Under the pieces are notes generated by a model. It had not been told where the DNA came from. It saw only the letters and a list, made by a program, of their open reading frames with translations, and did not search any database. A program made the position numbers and the translations under genes. A stretch of 64,000 bases of DNA from Mytilisepta virgata. Taxonomy: Eukaryota > Mollusca > Bivalvia > Mytilida > Mytilidae. Below are positions 25,040 to 37,600 of the stretch, piece after piece (the stretch's first letter is position 1; each line of letters opens with the position of its first letter). The DNA lies in NCBI GenBank assembly GCA_028015205.1, contig CM051516.1:36780230-36844229 (forward strand), written 5' to 3'.

Positions 25040-26290
25040 CATTTATGTGATCTCAGCAAAATGGCAGATTAATGTAGTTAGAAAGACTAGAGGTATTCCA
25101 AATGGAAGAAAAACAATGAAAATTGGCTTTTGTAGTTAGAATTTTGGACAGAATCTAAGAAAAACAATTTCGCTTACTTTACTACTAAAGAAACGGATAA
25201 GACAAAGTGCCAGGAAAATAAACAAGTCAAATCAACATTACATGACATATGTTTACAAATATATTTGTCAAAACATTCAGCTGGCATAATTTGTACAAAG
25301 TGCCTTAATTAATCTGAAGTGCAATATCTGAAATAATTGTCAGAAAATGTTCCTGGAAATGACACTTTGGCAAAGAAACAGTCTAATGACACGCAGAAAA
25401 TGTGTTATTATGGTATACTATAAAGCTATAAGATGTCCTCTGTGGAGGCATTACCTTCCAGGAAGATTAAAGGACATGATTCCAACAGATGTTACTAAAA
25501 TACAAACTACTGTATAATAGTACAAAATTACACAATTCTTAACAAAATCTATGTGCTTCAGTGATTGCAAGAATTTGTCTGGTCTTAAAATAATTCTGCA
25601 TCCGGATCTGTGCAATTATATAAATATACCACAAGATGTGTACTTGTGACAAATCTGTGATATGTGCCAAGTGTGGACACACAAATTATTGTGCAATATT
25701 TTCATTGTTAATAAGTCATATATTAATTTATGTCTCTCATTGCTTTCCATATATTGTTGTTTATTCTTCACTCTGTACATATCATGTACTGTTATTTATG
25801 TTTCTCATAACTTTCCATACTTTAAGTTGTGTACATTGATATCTCATTAATTTATCATTAATTTATCATATGATTAAAATAAATTAAAATAATTAAAAAT
25901 TCAACATTATGGTATATTTGTGTTTCCAGCCATTTTCAAAGGAATAGCCAATGTAATTTTAACAAGTGGATAAAAGGGAAGTTGTTTGCAAAACTTTTTC
26001 TATATTTTGCTTTCTGTATCTGACCCTAGATTCACAAGTTTTTATTTTGCATGTTCTATTTGATAGGATCTAGTCTCATTAATACACGACTGAACGGTGC
26101 CCTCTTTTTGTGTTTTTTTGGTATCTGCTTTTACTGGAGTAATGGGTTTTTCTCATGGACATTCATCCTTTTTGTACCATTAACCAGACTGATGCTGCAC
26201 AAATATCAAAATTCAAAGTCAAAGAACGACCTTTATATATCAAGGTCTCCAGCATCTTTTTTATACCAAAGTGCAGCAGATCATATACTA
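25040..26290. other. Probable 3' UTR and noncoding DNA
   Basis: The first part may be the 3' UTR of the receptor gene. No other supported feature. Confidence 0.45.
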
Positions 26291-26512
26291 GTAAGGAAGT
26301 GAAATCAAGAAATACCAAAGGGATATTCGAAGGATGGAAAAATCGAAACAACTGTCAAACTCTGGAGAACAACTACCCAGTAAGACAAGACCAAAAGAAT
26401 ACATGCACTACAATTAAAAACTAAAAACAAATGAACAACATGGACCCCACCAAAAAACCAGGAGTAGACTCAGGTGCTCCAGAAGAGTAAGCAGTCTCTG
26501 CTCCCTGCAGTA
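26291..26512 (+). repeat. Dispersed repeat, copy 2
   Basis: Diverged partner of 3290-3540 in the same orientation. It starts near 'aaataccaaagggatattc' and ends near 'gtaagcagtctctgctcc'. Substitutions and indels are scattered along the match. Confidence 0.75.
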
Positions 26513-28000
26513 AATTATATCATATTAGGTGGGAAGGTTATAATTTCATAACCAGATTCCATACGTAACATCCCATGCCAGGATTAGACCCTGTTCTTTC
26601 AATGTGAACTTATTATTAAAATTTGACTATGGACTACTGTATTAATCTAGAATTTTTTATCAGTTATTGGGTCGTTCTTTTCTTGTGGTAATGTCTTTTC
26701 TTTATTCTACATGAAGACCCAGATGTTATTAATGCCTTGTTTTATCAAATGAGATGATCATCCCCTCATCATTTCATTTTGATAATAACAGTAGGTTAGA
26801 AAAGGTATGGCCAGGTACATTCTCGACACAAAATCCACACTTGCATATTGCAAAATGGCTATCACAGAAGCAGTGCTTTTCATATTGACATGTACGGATT
26901 CTATGGAATAAGTTCAACTAAACCAAATATTGACCATATAACCTTGTTCTCATACTTCAAACTTATGTATTATCATATCAAACTGATGCTGTTGTTTTGA
27001 TACTTGGATAAACAGTCAAAATAAAAACACATCCCAACAGGGTTCCAATATATTTTCATACTTATAAGATGTATCCTGAGAAATGTCATATAAATAAAGG
27101 TTTAAATCAAGTTTTTATGGCAAACAACGTGTCTAATGGACAGTTATCCTTTTAATCTTCAGGAAATTTTTTTATTTGAATACATATATTACCACTTCAT
27201 TCTTCAAACAAACTGAAGATATAATGTTATTGAAAACACTCCAAATATGAACATTTTCCCACACTGTCAAAATTTAAAATTTACATTTTATATACAGATA
27301 AATTTCATTTTTCTATAACATATATGATTGATGTGGGTGAGAAGGTGAATTATCTATTATAATGAGAGCACTTTATACCAAACGAGTCTCATCAGGTGTC
27401 AGCCTACATATTATTCTTGCTTATGTGAGAAAATTGTTGTAAAATTTAATTCTCCGAGATTATACAAGGTATTAACAGATATCTAATAATCTCACCGACC
27501 TAAAAAATGTATACAAACTCTTAAGAAAGACATCTGTTTAACCTTACAAAAATTTCAAAGCACACATTAGCCTCTTTATAGGGAAAATAATAGATGAATT
27601 ACCTACTTCTTTACTTCAATTCTGACAAACTTCATCATTACAAATTGGGATATCTGGTAAGGTATTAGCAATCATTTTCAGGAAATGTATTAACTTGATT
27701 GTATCAGTACTATTCATCTCCCCCTTTTACAAAAATTACAGGACTTATGACAGGTCTATCAATTCCTCTTTATTGCAGTAACTGCCTTCATAAAGTTATA
27801 ATGGTTTTGAGAAAGGTGATTCTTAAACTGTTAAATTCTCACTTATTTGTCACAAATTTTTCTTTACTCAGAATTCATAATTGTAATTAATCAGAAAGAT
27901 TAGATTTGGAAACAGTAGCATTTGCAGTGAACATAAAAAGATGAAAAAAAGAACTTCAATCAAAACCCTTTTTATATAGGTCGAAAATTTAAGATGGCAT
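26513..28000. other. Noncoding AT-rich DNA
   Basis: No supported feature. I searched the minus strand here for the missing 3' exons of ASCC3 and saw none. Confidence 0.5.
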
Positions 28001-28712
28001 TGTTAAAGATGGTGAAAATGTTGGTAGGCATTAAAAGGAAGTAGATTTGATAAAGGAACAAAAATCAGTATACCACCTAACCACCCATCATGATCATGCT
28101 TCATAGCATTTTTAAAATAGTTGTGGCTGAGAATTATTTACCAAAAAATTTCCATATTTTGTATGGTGAAAATGTAGGGTGGCATCTTTACACAGGAAGT
28201 AGATGTACCACACACACAAACGGTACTCATCATGGTCATGCTTCACATTTACTTTGAAATAGTCGTGGCATGTAGTTAGTTGTAGTTAACAACAAATAGT
28301 TGTAACAAAAAATTTCCATGGGCCATGATGGCAGCATAGTTAAACAGGAAGTGGATGTGCCGCAGGTACAAAATTGATTCTCAATTTACAACTCTTTATG
28401 GTAATGCTATGTAGTAGGAGTGGCCTGTAGTTGCTGAGAATTTTGCAACCAAAAATTTGTATAGGCCATGTTGTGAAAAATGTATGGTGGCATCGTTCAA
28501 CAGGAAGTAGATGTGCCACAGGTTCAAATTCAGTAAGAAATTTACAACTTTTTGTGGGCATGCTTCACACCAATTTTGAATTAGTTGTTGCCTGTAGTTG
28601 CCAAGAATTTTGGGACCATTTTGTGATGGAAGGATGGACGGAAAGACAGACAGACAGACATAGGTAAACCAGTATACCCACCACTCCTTAGAAGCAGGGG
28701 GTATAATAAAAT
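28001..28712 (+). mobile_element. Pearl-like modular repeat, four modules
   Basis: 'aggaagtagatg' or its variants recur at 28036, 28194, 28346 and 28502, a period of 152-158 bp. Modules share 'gtggc' plus 'tagttg', 'aaaatttccat' and 'ggcatc'. The 3' end has 'ggatggacggaaagacagac' with (GACA)n, then 'accagtatacccacc' and 'agggggtataata'. Related endings occur at 58078-58528. The open frames are by-products of the modules. Confidence 0.75.
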
Positions 28713-31700
28713 TAACTGATGGAGAAAATAAGCATGCAGCAATACCATAATAAAAATCTATAAAATAGCCATCAGCAATAACTTCAACGAAGAAATCTAT
28801 TCTTCAGCCACATTTTTTAAAACCTGTCTGATTTATATTATTATTTGCCAAGAGAAATTAACAATAACAAATTTCCAATAATTTTAAAATTGTTTACCAG
28901 TAAAAGATTGCAAAATCAATATATGGCACAGGAGAACAGCAAATCTTTGTGAACTTATCAACCTTTGTCAGGACGTGTGATACTGTCAAAGTTAGATTTA
29001 TTACCAGTTTCAACATAATGCCATAACTATTCTTTTATGACTTTAACACAATCCAATTTCAACAATCGCTCAGAACAATGTCCAAACCATTTTCGGACTA
29101 ACAGCAGATCAATTCTACGATGATTCTGTGTAATTTATCATTTTTCCAATCAAAAAGTTGCTGGAGGATGATTTAAATCACCTTTTTTTTCATCAATAAA
29201 CAAAGCGACTTTTTTACATCATCAATTAAGTGCAGTTTGAGGCGATGTTAAATTTACAACGTTCATCCATTGATTTAGACCACTTAAAAAAATAGTTTGT
29301 TGATCTGCTAGCTAAGTATTGACCCAAACTCTATTGTTTTACAGATCAATTAAACAAATAGCTTTTAAGCACAAACCATCAAAAGCAGGTTAACAACGAT
29401 GATAGTCATGGACTCTAGAAAATTAACAAATAGCTTTTTGTTCAGTCACTAGTTAATTATTTTTCTATGCACTCTGAAAGCATACATAAACTTATGATTT
29501 CAAAAATGATTCGATCTATTTTCTGGTAGAAAATTTGAAATTTTATCAGGTCCTTGTCAGTAATTCATCATCACTGAAAATAACCCACCTGCATGACAAG
29601 ATTGGTAGAATAATATTTGGTATATTTCATAAAAGCTTTAATTATACATTGAAATGTAAATATATACGGGACAATAACCTAGAGACAGAATCTAAAAAGT
29701 CCAAAATCAGTTAGTCCTCAACACCCTTTGTTATGTGGCATATGCCCGCATGTGTATACTGTTAAAAGTCAGGATTCAAATGTGGTTTTATTTTAAATAT
29801 GGAATAAAGTACCAATATACCAGTAGTATCAAATATTATCAATATTCAATATCATTTAGGCATTAAATCACAAAGACAGCTGCGGTTTTTTAATCTTCAT
29901 CTTTTGTTAATTTACCAGATGATTTAGAATCATTGTAAAATGTTTGTTCAGTGTTTAACTCAAATAACAACAGAAACATGTTGTCTGATTGGTCGATTGA
30001 TCTCGTCAACGAACTACAGATTCTAGTTCTTTTATTAATGTAATTAATTATGAAATGATTAGCTTTAATTAAATAATTTGTCTCCATTTGATATAATTTG
30101 ATCAGATCTATTCTGACTTGACACTGTCTCATTAACAGATACCTTTTACACTTTTATTTTTATATTCAATTTTCAAATTAAAAACTGAATCACAAATATG
30201 GGGTCTGTTTTTTTACTTAATGATTTTCTACCCTTGTTTGAGTTTGTTCCTTCAATACAATAACACTAAAACTTTATAATTAAACCAGCCCAGACTTCCC
30301 ACATTACAATTCTAATGAAAAATCTTGTTCTAAAACCTAAAGCATAACTGGCCATATCACGGTGGGAAGATTTTATTGGGGGATGTTCTGTATCAACATA
30401 GAATAAGCAAGGTATAAGTCAAAGACATCTCATTCAGTGTGGATAGGCTAGTGATTATTAGTACTTATGACAAACTACCTACAACACTGGACACTGACAA
30501 CCCTGGAATTTCATCAAATACCTCAACAGAGTCCAAGTGCTTTCCTCTAGAACTGTATTGCTGTGTTTTAGGAAACCGCTATTTATCAAAAATTCTGTTT
30601 TTAATTTTAATTTCACCATTTTCATCCAATCAAGGAACAGATAATTGACAATGCCCATGCTGTTACCATAGTGAAGTGTCTTTGAAACTAAACCTACTGT
30701 GTCGGAAAAATGTAGGTATGAAGAAAACATTTGAAAAGTAGTTTTGATGAAGTTTATTTAAGAGCTTTATGTGTTTGCATAAAAAATTTTAAAAACCTGC
30801 CATTTTCACATTCTGGATAGAACCCTGCTATTTGAAGAACAATCGTTTGAAAGAGCTAAAGCATCACAAAGAGAAAACAATGTCAGGCCACATGTTTTTG
30901 CAACGTATATATGACGTCAGGTATGGGTGGCTCACTGGAGTCCCCAAACAGGTCAAGGGTGCCAAGCCCTCTAAAACTTTAAGGGTTAAGCAAATTCAGA
31001 TAGTAAAACCCATTTTTACTTTCATAAAAATTATGTTGGATGTAAAAATATCTTGAGTACCAGTACTTCCAATATTCATGTAATTAGCTTTCTTTATCTC
31101 CGCTATAGATATATACTATAGCAATGATTTTTATTGAAAATCCGAGCCTACATTCTGTAGCTCCTCATGACTGTGTAGCTGTACAAATGATCATTAATAG
31201 AAATCCTTTTTTTTTTCAATGTTAATATTAACACAGATTCCCTGGTTGAAAAGACAACAACATTTAAAGCACTATGTTCAGATTACAAATGTATAAAATA
31301 TTCAATGATTACTACATAGCATAATGAGAAAATTTAATCAAACCAAAATGACCGATTTCATCATTTAATCAAACAAACTGATCAATTTCAGACTGGTGTC
31401 AATTTCATGCAGATTAGAATTAATCATGACAAGGAATTCATTAAAACAGAAGCTGATTAATGGAGATATGACTAACAGTGAACAACAGGACACAATATTA
31501 ACGTGATAGGACAGCATTAACTACACTTGGCAGAAATAATCATAGTTTGTTTAGTAAAACTGCTTGATTATCAAAGAACATTATAAAAGTACAAATGGTG
31601 CATAAACTGCACAGTGTGTTGTGAACAACTCAACATATCTAATTTTATGCCTTAATCTTATTTTTGAGGTTTTTTTTTAATTCATCACATGAATGAGATC

Positions 31701-32261
31701 ATCTATCCAACTGAAAAAAATATATTCTTTTTGGAAGTTAGGGTTCATCTGTGACTTTCATGTGTTTCATGTCAATTTATATGGGTAGATACACATGATT
31801 GCTTTTTCCATGCATATACATTTTTTTTTTGAACATATGAAATGAACAGGACTTCTTATACACATATTTTAATAAAATGTGTGAAATGTCACATATTTAT
31901 GGCTTTGGATGTTCTTAGTACATGATTTACACACAATTTTTCCAAAATATAGGATCCAAATTTTTTGTTTTAAATTAATTTTTAGAAATATGATTTACAT
32001 CATATTTTACATATGAAATACATGTTTTCTAAGCCATATGTGTAAATCGCATGGCACATTTCACTGTGTACCAAGGGACTATTACTAGTCTGACTTACCT
32101 TTGGTTCATTAATCACATTTAAGTAAAGGAAGGATGTCTATTTCTTCCTCTTAGCAGAAATAATTCATTATATATGACTTACCATTCGATTACTAAAAGA
32201 AATGTCTGGATGATGGACAAATTCATCTTCTTTGCACAAAACAGAGCTTTGTATGACTTAC
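28713..32261. other. Noncoding DNA; probably an ASCC3 intron
   Basis: No exon or repeat could be supported. If the ASCC3 copy is intact, this is the start of a very long intron following the exon at 32262-32387. Two donor-like segments at 32088-32110 and about 32175-32200 resemble the 3' edge of that exon. Confidence 0.45.
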
Positions 32262-32387
32262 CTTGGGTTCATTACTAGTCTCCTGAAAAAATAGGTCCAG
32301 GTAATGTAGTCCATCGCATCCTGTTTGGAGGTTATAGTCCCTGCTACAATCTCTGCATTCAAATGGTCTGGTAATACTTCTAACAGA
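32262..32387 (-). CDS. ASCC3: ASCC3 exon: winged-helix segment
   Basis: 126 bp from acceptor ctatacag to donor cccaag|gtaag, phase 2 to phase 2. It encodes '[20 protein letters not shown]' and '[15 protein letters not shown]'. It is the last ASCC3 exon recognised in the window. Confidence 0.9.
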
Positions 32388-34584
32388 CTGTATAGGGAAG
32401 AAAATAGTTTCTTTTTAAAAAAGAGGTACACTACAAACAATGCTGATATTCAGTATTCTTATTTGAGGGACGAAATGTAGTGAGGCCAATTTTAGTTCCC
32501 TTTATTCAAATATATGTACTTTCTATGACAATAATAAAAATAATATTCAATCTTATGATTTACTATTGTCTAGTACAGATGTACTTTTTATTAACTTCTG
32601 CCAAGGACATTTTGGTCAAAATATTGGGTTAAGGTTTAAGTATTCATCTTTTATATCTTGAATGCTTTTTACTTTTTATTGTTTTTAGTGTTTGGACACT
32701 CATTTTTAACTGTTATTTTTGTGGTTATACCACTACTTAACTTCTTTTGTTTTAATATTATAGTTTCTATTAAAATCATCAAAAAATATTTTTTAAATGT
32801 ACTATAACATTAGAAATCTGAATACGCTTTAGTTTATTTTGTTGAAAAATATGTGGGTACAGAAGTTGCTGATTTCCTGAAATCGTGAAGAATTCAATAT
32901 GTTGTATAGGAATATATATGGCCAAAAATAAGGAAATCCAGCAAATACTGGTTCACTGTCAAAGATGTGAAAGTTTCATAACTTGACAAATACTTCTTAC
33001 TAACAACTTTCTGGATTTACCATTTGTATGTGGTTTCTTATGTAAAAGTAATCAAAAAGTCTGTGATAAACAGATAGTCATATATGGAAGTTACTTGCAA
33101 CAATGAAGGATACTCAGATTTTGGGAAATTTATTAATTCAAATAAAATATGGTAACAAAAAAATTTAAAAATGCAGTAACTCCTGTAATATGTTCAAAAT
33201 TTAATATGTGATGACCTCTGATTATGTAATTTCAAACAATTCAACTGAAAATCTTGAAAATTTTAATTTATTCAATTTTACTTATATAAACAGAAAACAT
33301 TCTAACATGAGCAAAGGGAGACAAATATAACAATCACAGAGAAATAAATGATTTATATCCCATTTTCTATATAAAAAATCTATGCTGCAATAGCTTAAAT
33401 TAAAATGTTTTCTTTTAGTTTTGATGGCTTTCTTCCTGCTTTTGTTTATCAACATTTTTTCCTGTCTCTCTGCATATAATAATAAACTAAACAAACACAA
33501 ATTATAAAATAACTACATTCATTCAGCTGATTTTTTAAAAAATTAATGCATTACTTGACTGAATTCTTACTTGGATTCCACAGGAAAAGGTTCATACAGA
33601 AATCTTTTGTAGAAATGTTTTTTGATGTCATGAACAAGTATTACAGCTTTTCCTTGATCATCAAACTGAGGACGCCCAGCTCTTCCCATCATTTGTAATA
33701 CATCTGAAACAAAATTAAGTAAATATTCACAAAAAAAAGAAACTAAATTATGAAACTCAGCTGTACTTTTGGTCAAACAAAAATATGAAGACCACTTTGC
33801 AAACCCTGATTGTCTCAATAATTATATTTGTCAGAAGAACACTTTATTGAAGAAGAAAAAACATGCCTAATTGGTGAAAAGCATGATGAAGCAGTTTTGT
33901 TACATCCTGGCACAAGGGAGATAATCTAAATAGAATGCATAGAATACATGTATGCCCTATCTGAGGTAGTAACCTTAAAATGGATTTTACTGCTTAGCAA
34001 ATTTATGGAGATATAGGTCTTTAATATGTATCTTTAACTGAACTATTACATTGTCTCTGTAACTTTACTTCTTCCAGTTTTATCATATAAATGTGATTCT
34101 TTTTCAAAAAACAGTTTTAAATGTATGTACATTTCACTTCAGAGGAATTAAAAGTGCAATTTATTATATAGTCATAATTTTATTGAAAGCTCAACAAAGC
34201 AAAGCTACCAATAAATTTGTTATCTTTCATATTTCATAAAGTTTCCCTAGTCATAGAACTTAAAATCTTTTCTTACTCCTTAAAAATTCTTACAAGTGTA
34301 AAACAAATACAATACTGTTGATAACATTTTCTGTCAGAGAACTTAAAATCTTTATAAGCTCCTTAAAATATCTTACAAGTATAAAATTAAGTTTGTTTTT
34401 GCACACAAAAATGTATATCTGACAGGTCCATATATAACATATTGACTGAGTGAAAGTCCTTAATTTATATATTACATATGTAAATAGTGTATTATGGAAA
34501 TGACTTCAATGTTCTTTCTGTGTATTGTATTTTGCATGACTTAAACATGCCGGACAAGAACGGCTTATATCCGGATCTAAATTT

Positions 34585-34640
<56 letters not shown>

Positions 34641-37600
34641 ACATATTGTCCATATAATTAAAAATAAAAACAAAGCGTCCGTACATGGAATATCCTTTAA
34701 ATCATGTAATCATAATAACCAATGAAAGAAAGAGAATGCTACACCATATGTAATATAATTAATTGTTACATATAATTCTGCTTATTTAACAATTTCAGTT
34801 ATTTCCAATACTATTTTCTGAAAAAGAATTGTCTCCCTTATACCACAATTGTATGCAACACAAACCTGTAATTGGAAAGTCCACATATCTTCTAGTTTTT
34901 CCATCATAAAATTCTGTTCCTTTTACAACGACAAGATGGGCAGGAAAATTCACACCCCAGGCTAAGGTACTTGTGGCTATAAGAACCTGTAGTATACATG
35001 AATTATATAAGGTTTTTGGTTTCATAGGTGGACTCCTAGCCCAGCTCAATTACCAGTATTTCCATATAGCCCAATATTGATACATTGTACTTATAAATCT
35101 ACTGATATAAAAAATGTTAAATTGTATAAAAACTAAGGAGTATCTCTCTCATGGCTGTGTCCTTAATTGGCTTTGGCATTACCCTTATGATTATTTTCGT
35201 ATTTTTGAATTTGGTAAACTTTTTTGGATTACTGTTTTGGGTTTCAACATTTCAGGCTTGGATAATGACTGATGAGTGATAAATGATGGAAACTGCACAT
35301 CTAGCTCATCAAAACTGGTATCAAAGAATTGTATGTAGACTTGGATAATGACTGAAAAGTTATAAGTTGACGAAAATTTCACATCTTTCTTTGATACCAA
35401 TTTTGATGCACAGTTGTGCTAAAGGCCTAAAATGTTGAAAACCAAAACAACAATCAAAGAATTAATTAGGAAAAGCTGACCTTCTCTGAATTCTGGCTAG
35501 ATCTGTTTGGTTTGACTGACTAGTTTTTTTTTTTAAGTTTTGGTTATGAGCACATATGATGGATAATCCAGAATTGCCCACTGTATACATGGTATCTGGG
35601 TTTGGTTATGAGCACATATGATGGATAATCCAGAATTGCCCACTGTATACATGGTATCTGGGTTTAGTTATGAGCACATATGATGGATAATCCAGAATTG
35701 CCCACTGTATACATGGTATCTGGGTTTGTTGTACATTAATTTCATGTTACAAACAACCAAGTAAGTAAAACAAGCAATTTCAGCATTTACTGATGGAATT
35801 ATAAAATCTGATCTTAATTCCTTTCAAGATTATCTTTCAGTTCAAAGGAAAAAAACCTAAAGGAAATCAACAAACTATATACCAAGCCTTTCTACAGAGA
35901 CAATATGGGAGTATGAGAGTTAGACCAATAAAGACAATCATAAAATTGAGAAGCGTTTCCTTTCAACACAGTTTCTTATCCTGTTTTAACAGGAAATGAG
36001 ATAAAAAAAAACACACTTTCCTTCAAAACTGATTGGAGCTGCCTGCCTGCCATACATTGAAAACTATTAACTGGATTTTTCCTTTGGAAATCTAGTTTTG
36101 AAAATTATATCAGTTTCACCTGTATAATCATATAAAATATTTTATCTCATTAATATTTTATGTAACACACTTTTTCAGTAGCTACTTTTATGTTCTACAT
36201 TAAATGCTAACATTCATTAACAACTATTTTAAATTTCATGTATGAATGATTTGTTGCAAACTGTCATTACACAAATTTCAGGATTTTGAGTGCAACTGGT
36301 GTTATAGAATATAACTATCAAATCTCAGAATGAGACTTTTAATTATTATGAATTGTGATACATTTTTAACAATAATAAATAATAACAAGGGCAACGCGAA
36401 GCGTGGTATCCCCACGCCTTGAAAATTTTTTTACATGTATAAATATTTTCTTATTATTTGATTTTTTAACCTGCAAAAAAAATAATTTTATCCTGATACC
36501 TACTATCCTTAGTTTTTGCAAATCATGGTTTAAATGCATCTGAGGAAATATTGAGCCTAAAATGTTGAAAAGATATATTATGGAAAAATAGGCAGTAACA
36601 TTATAATATCACCTTCTCAACACTGAATCATGACCATCCCAACAAAATCTTTAGGCTTTCAGATCTTGATAAATTTAATGGACTAAGTGGTACATGATTG
36701 GATTTAAGTATCTACCGAGTTTGGTCAAAATCCATTGAAGGATGTTGCTTCTAGAGTGTTCACAAGGGTGTAAAGAATTTACAAGTTTCACTCTGTGCTT
36801 GACCTTTGACCTATGACCTTGAAAATCACTAGTGTTTTAGATATTCATAAGGACTAAGTATATACCAAGTTTGGTCAAAATCCCTTGAAGGATGTTGAGT
36901 CTAGAGTGTTCACAAGGTTGTTACGGACGGAAGGAAGGACGGACAGACGTTGGCATTACTAGATCCCCTCACAACTTCCTTGGCAAGGAATAATAATAAA
37001 CTAGTGTTTCCAAATTAACAGCAGTAATTAGTAGCATATACAATTATATATATTGCTTGGATAACACGCTATAAAAATCAAGGTCTGTAGGTCAGATAAT
37101 TTTTTTTCCCACAAGCTGGCAAAAGGCTGAAATTCATCTACATTAACTGCATCTTATTCAATTTTTTTATATGTTCACCAAAAAATGGGCCACCATTTTG
37201 TATTATGCCAATCATGAAAGCAGGTGTTGTTTTCACATTAATTATAAATTTTTAATGTATAGCCGTTGTACATTTTTTTTATTTAGCAAAAAAGTTTAGG
37301 GTGATAGATCCAGTAACCAGAACCATTATGTTATTTTTTTATTTAGCCTAATTAATCCAGGTCAAATTTCATGTCACAAGGTTGAAAAAAGATGAGCAAT
37401 GGGAATTCTACCCTTTTTGTTCTAAAGTACAATTTTTCAATTAAGCTAAACTTCTCTCTGGAGGAATTATAATTACTGTATAGACCAATTATTAGTCTTT
37501 AACACTAGTCATTACTGTGAAATAATATAATTAGTGGTCGATTAAATTAATCATAACAAAATTAACAAACTATTACCATACTCCATCTCATGGGGAACAT

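Noticed and set aside
34492..34686. Short minus-strand protein with a Tyr-Ile run
   Set aside because: Translation of the (AT)n microsatellite.
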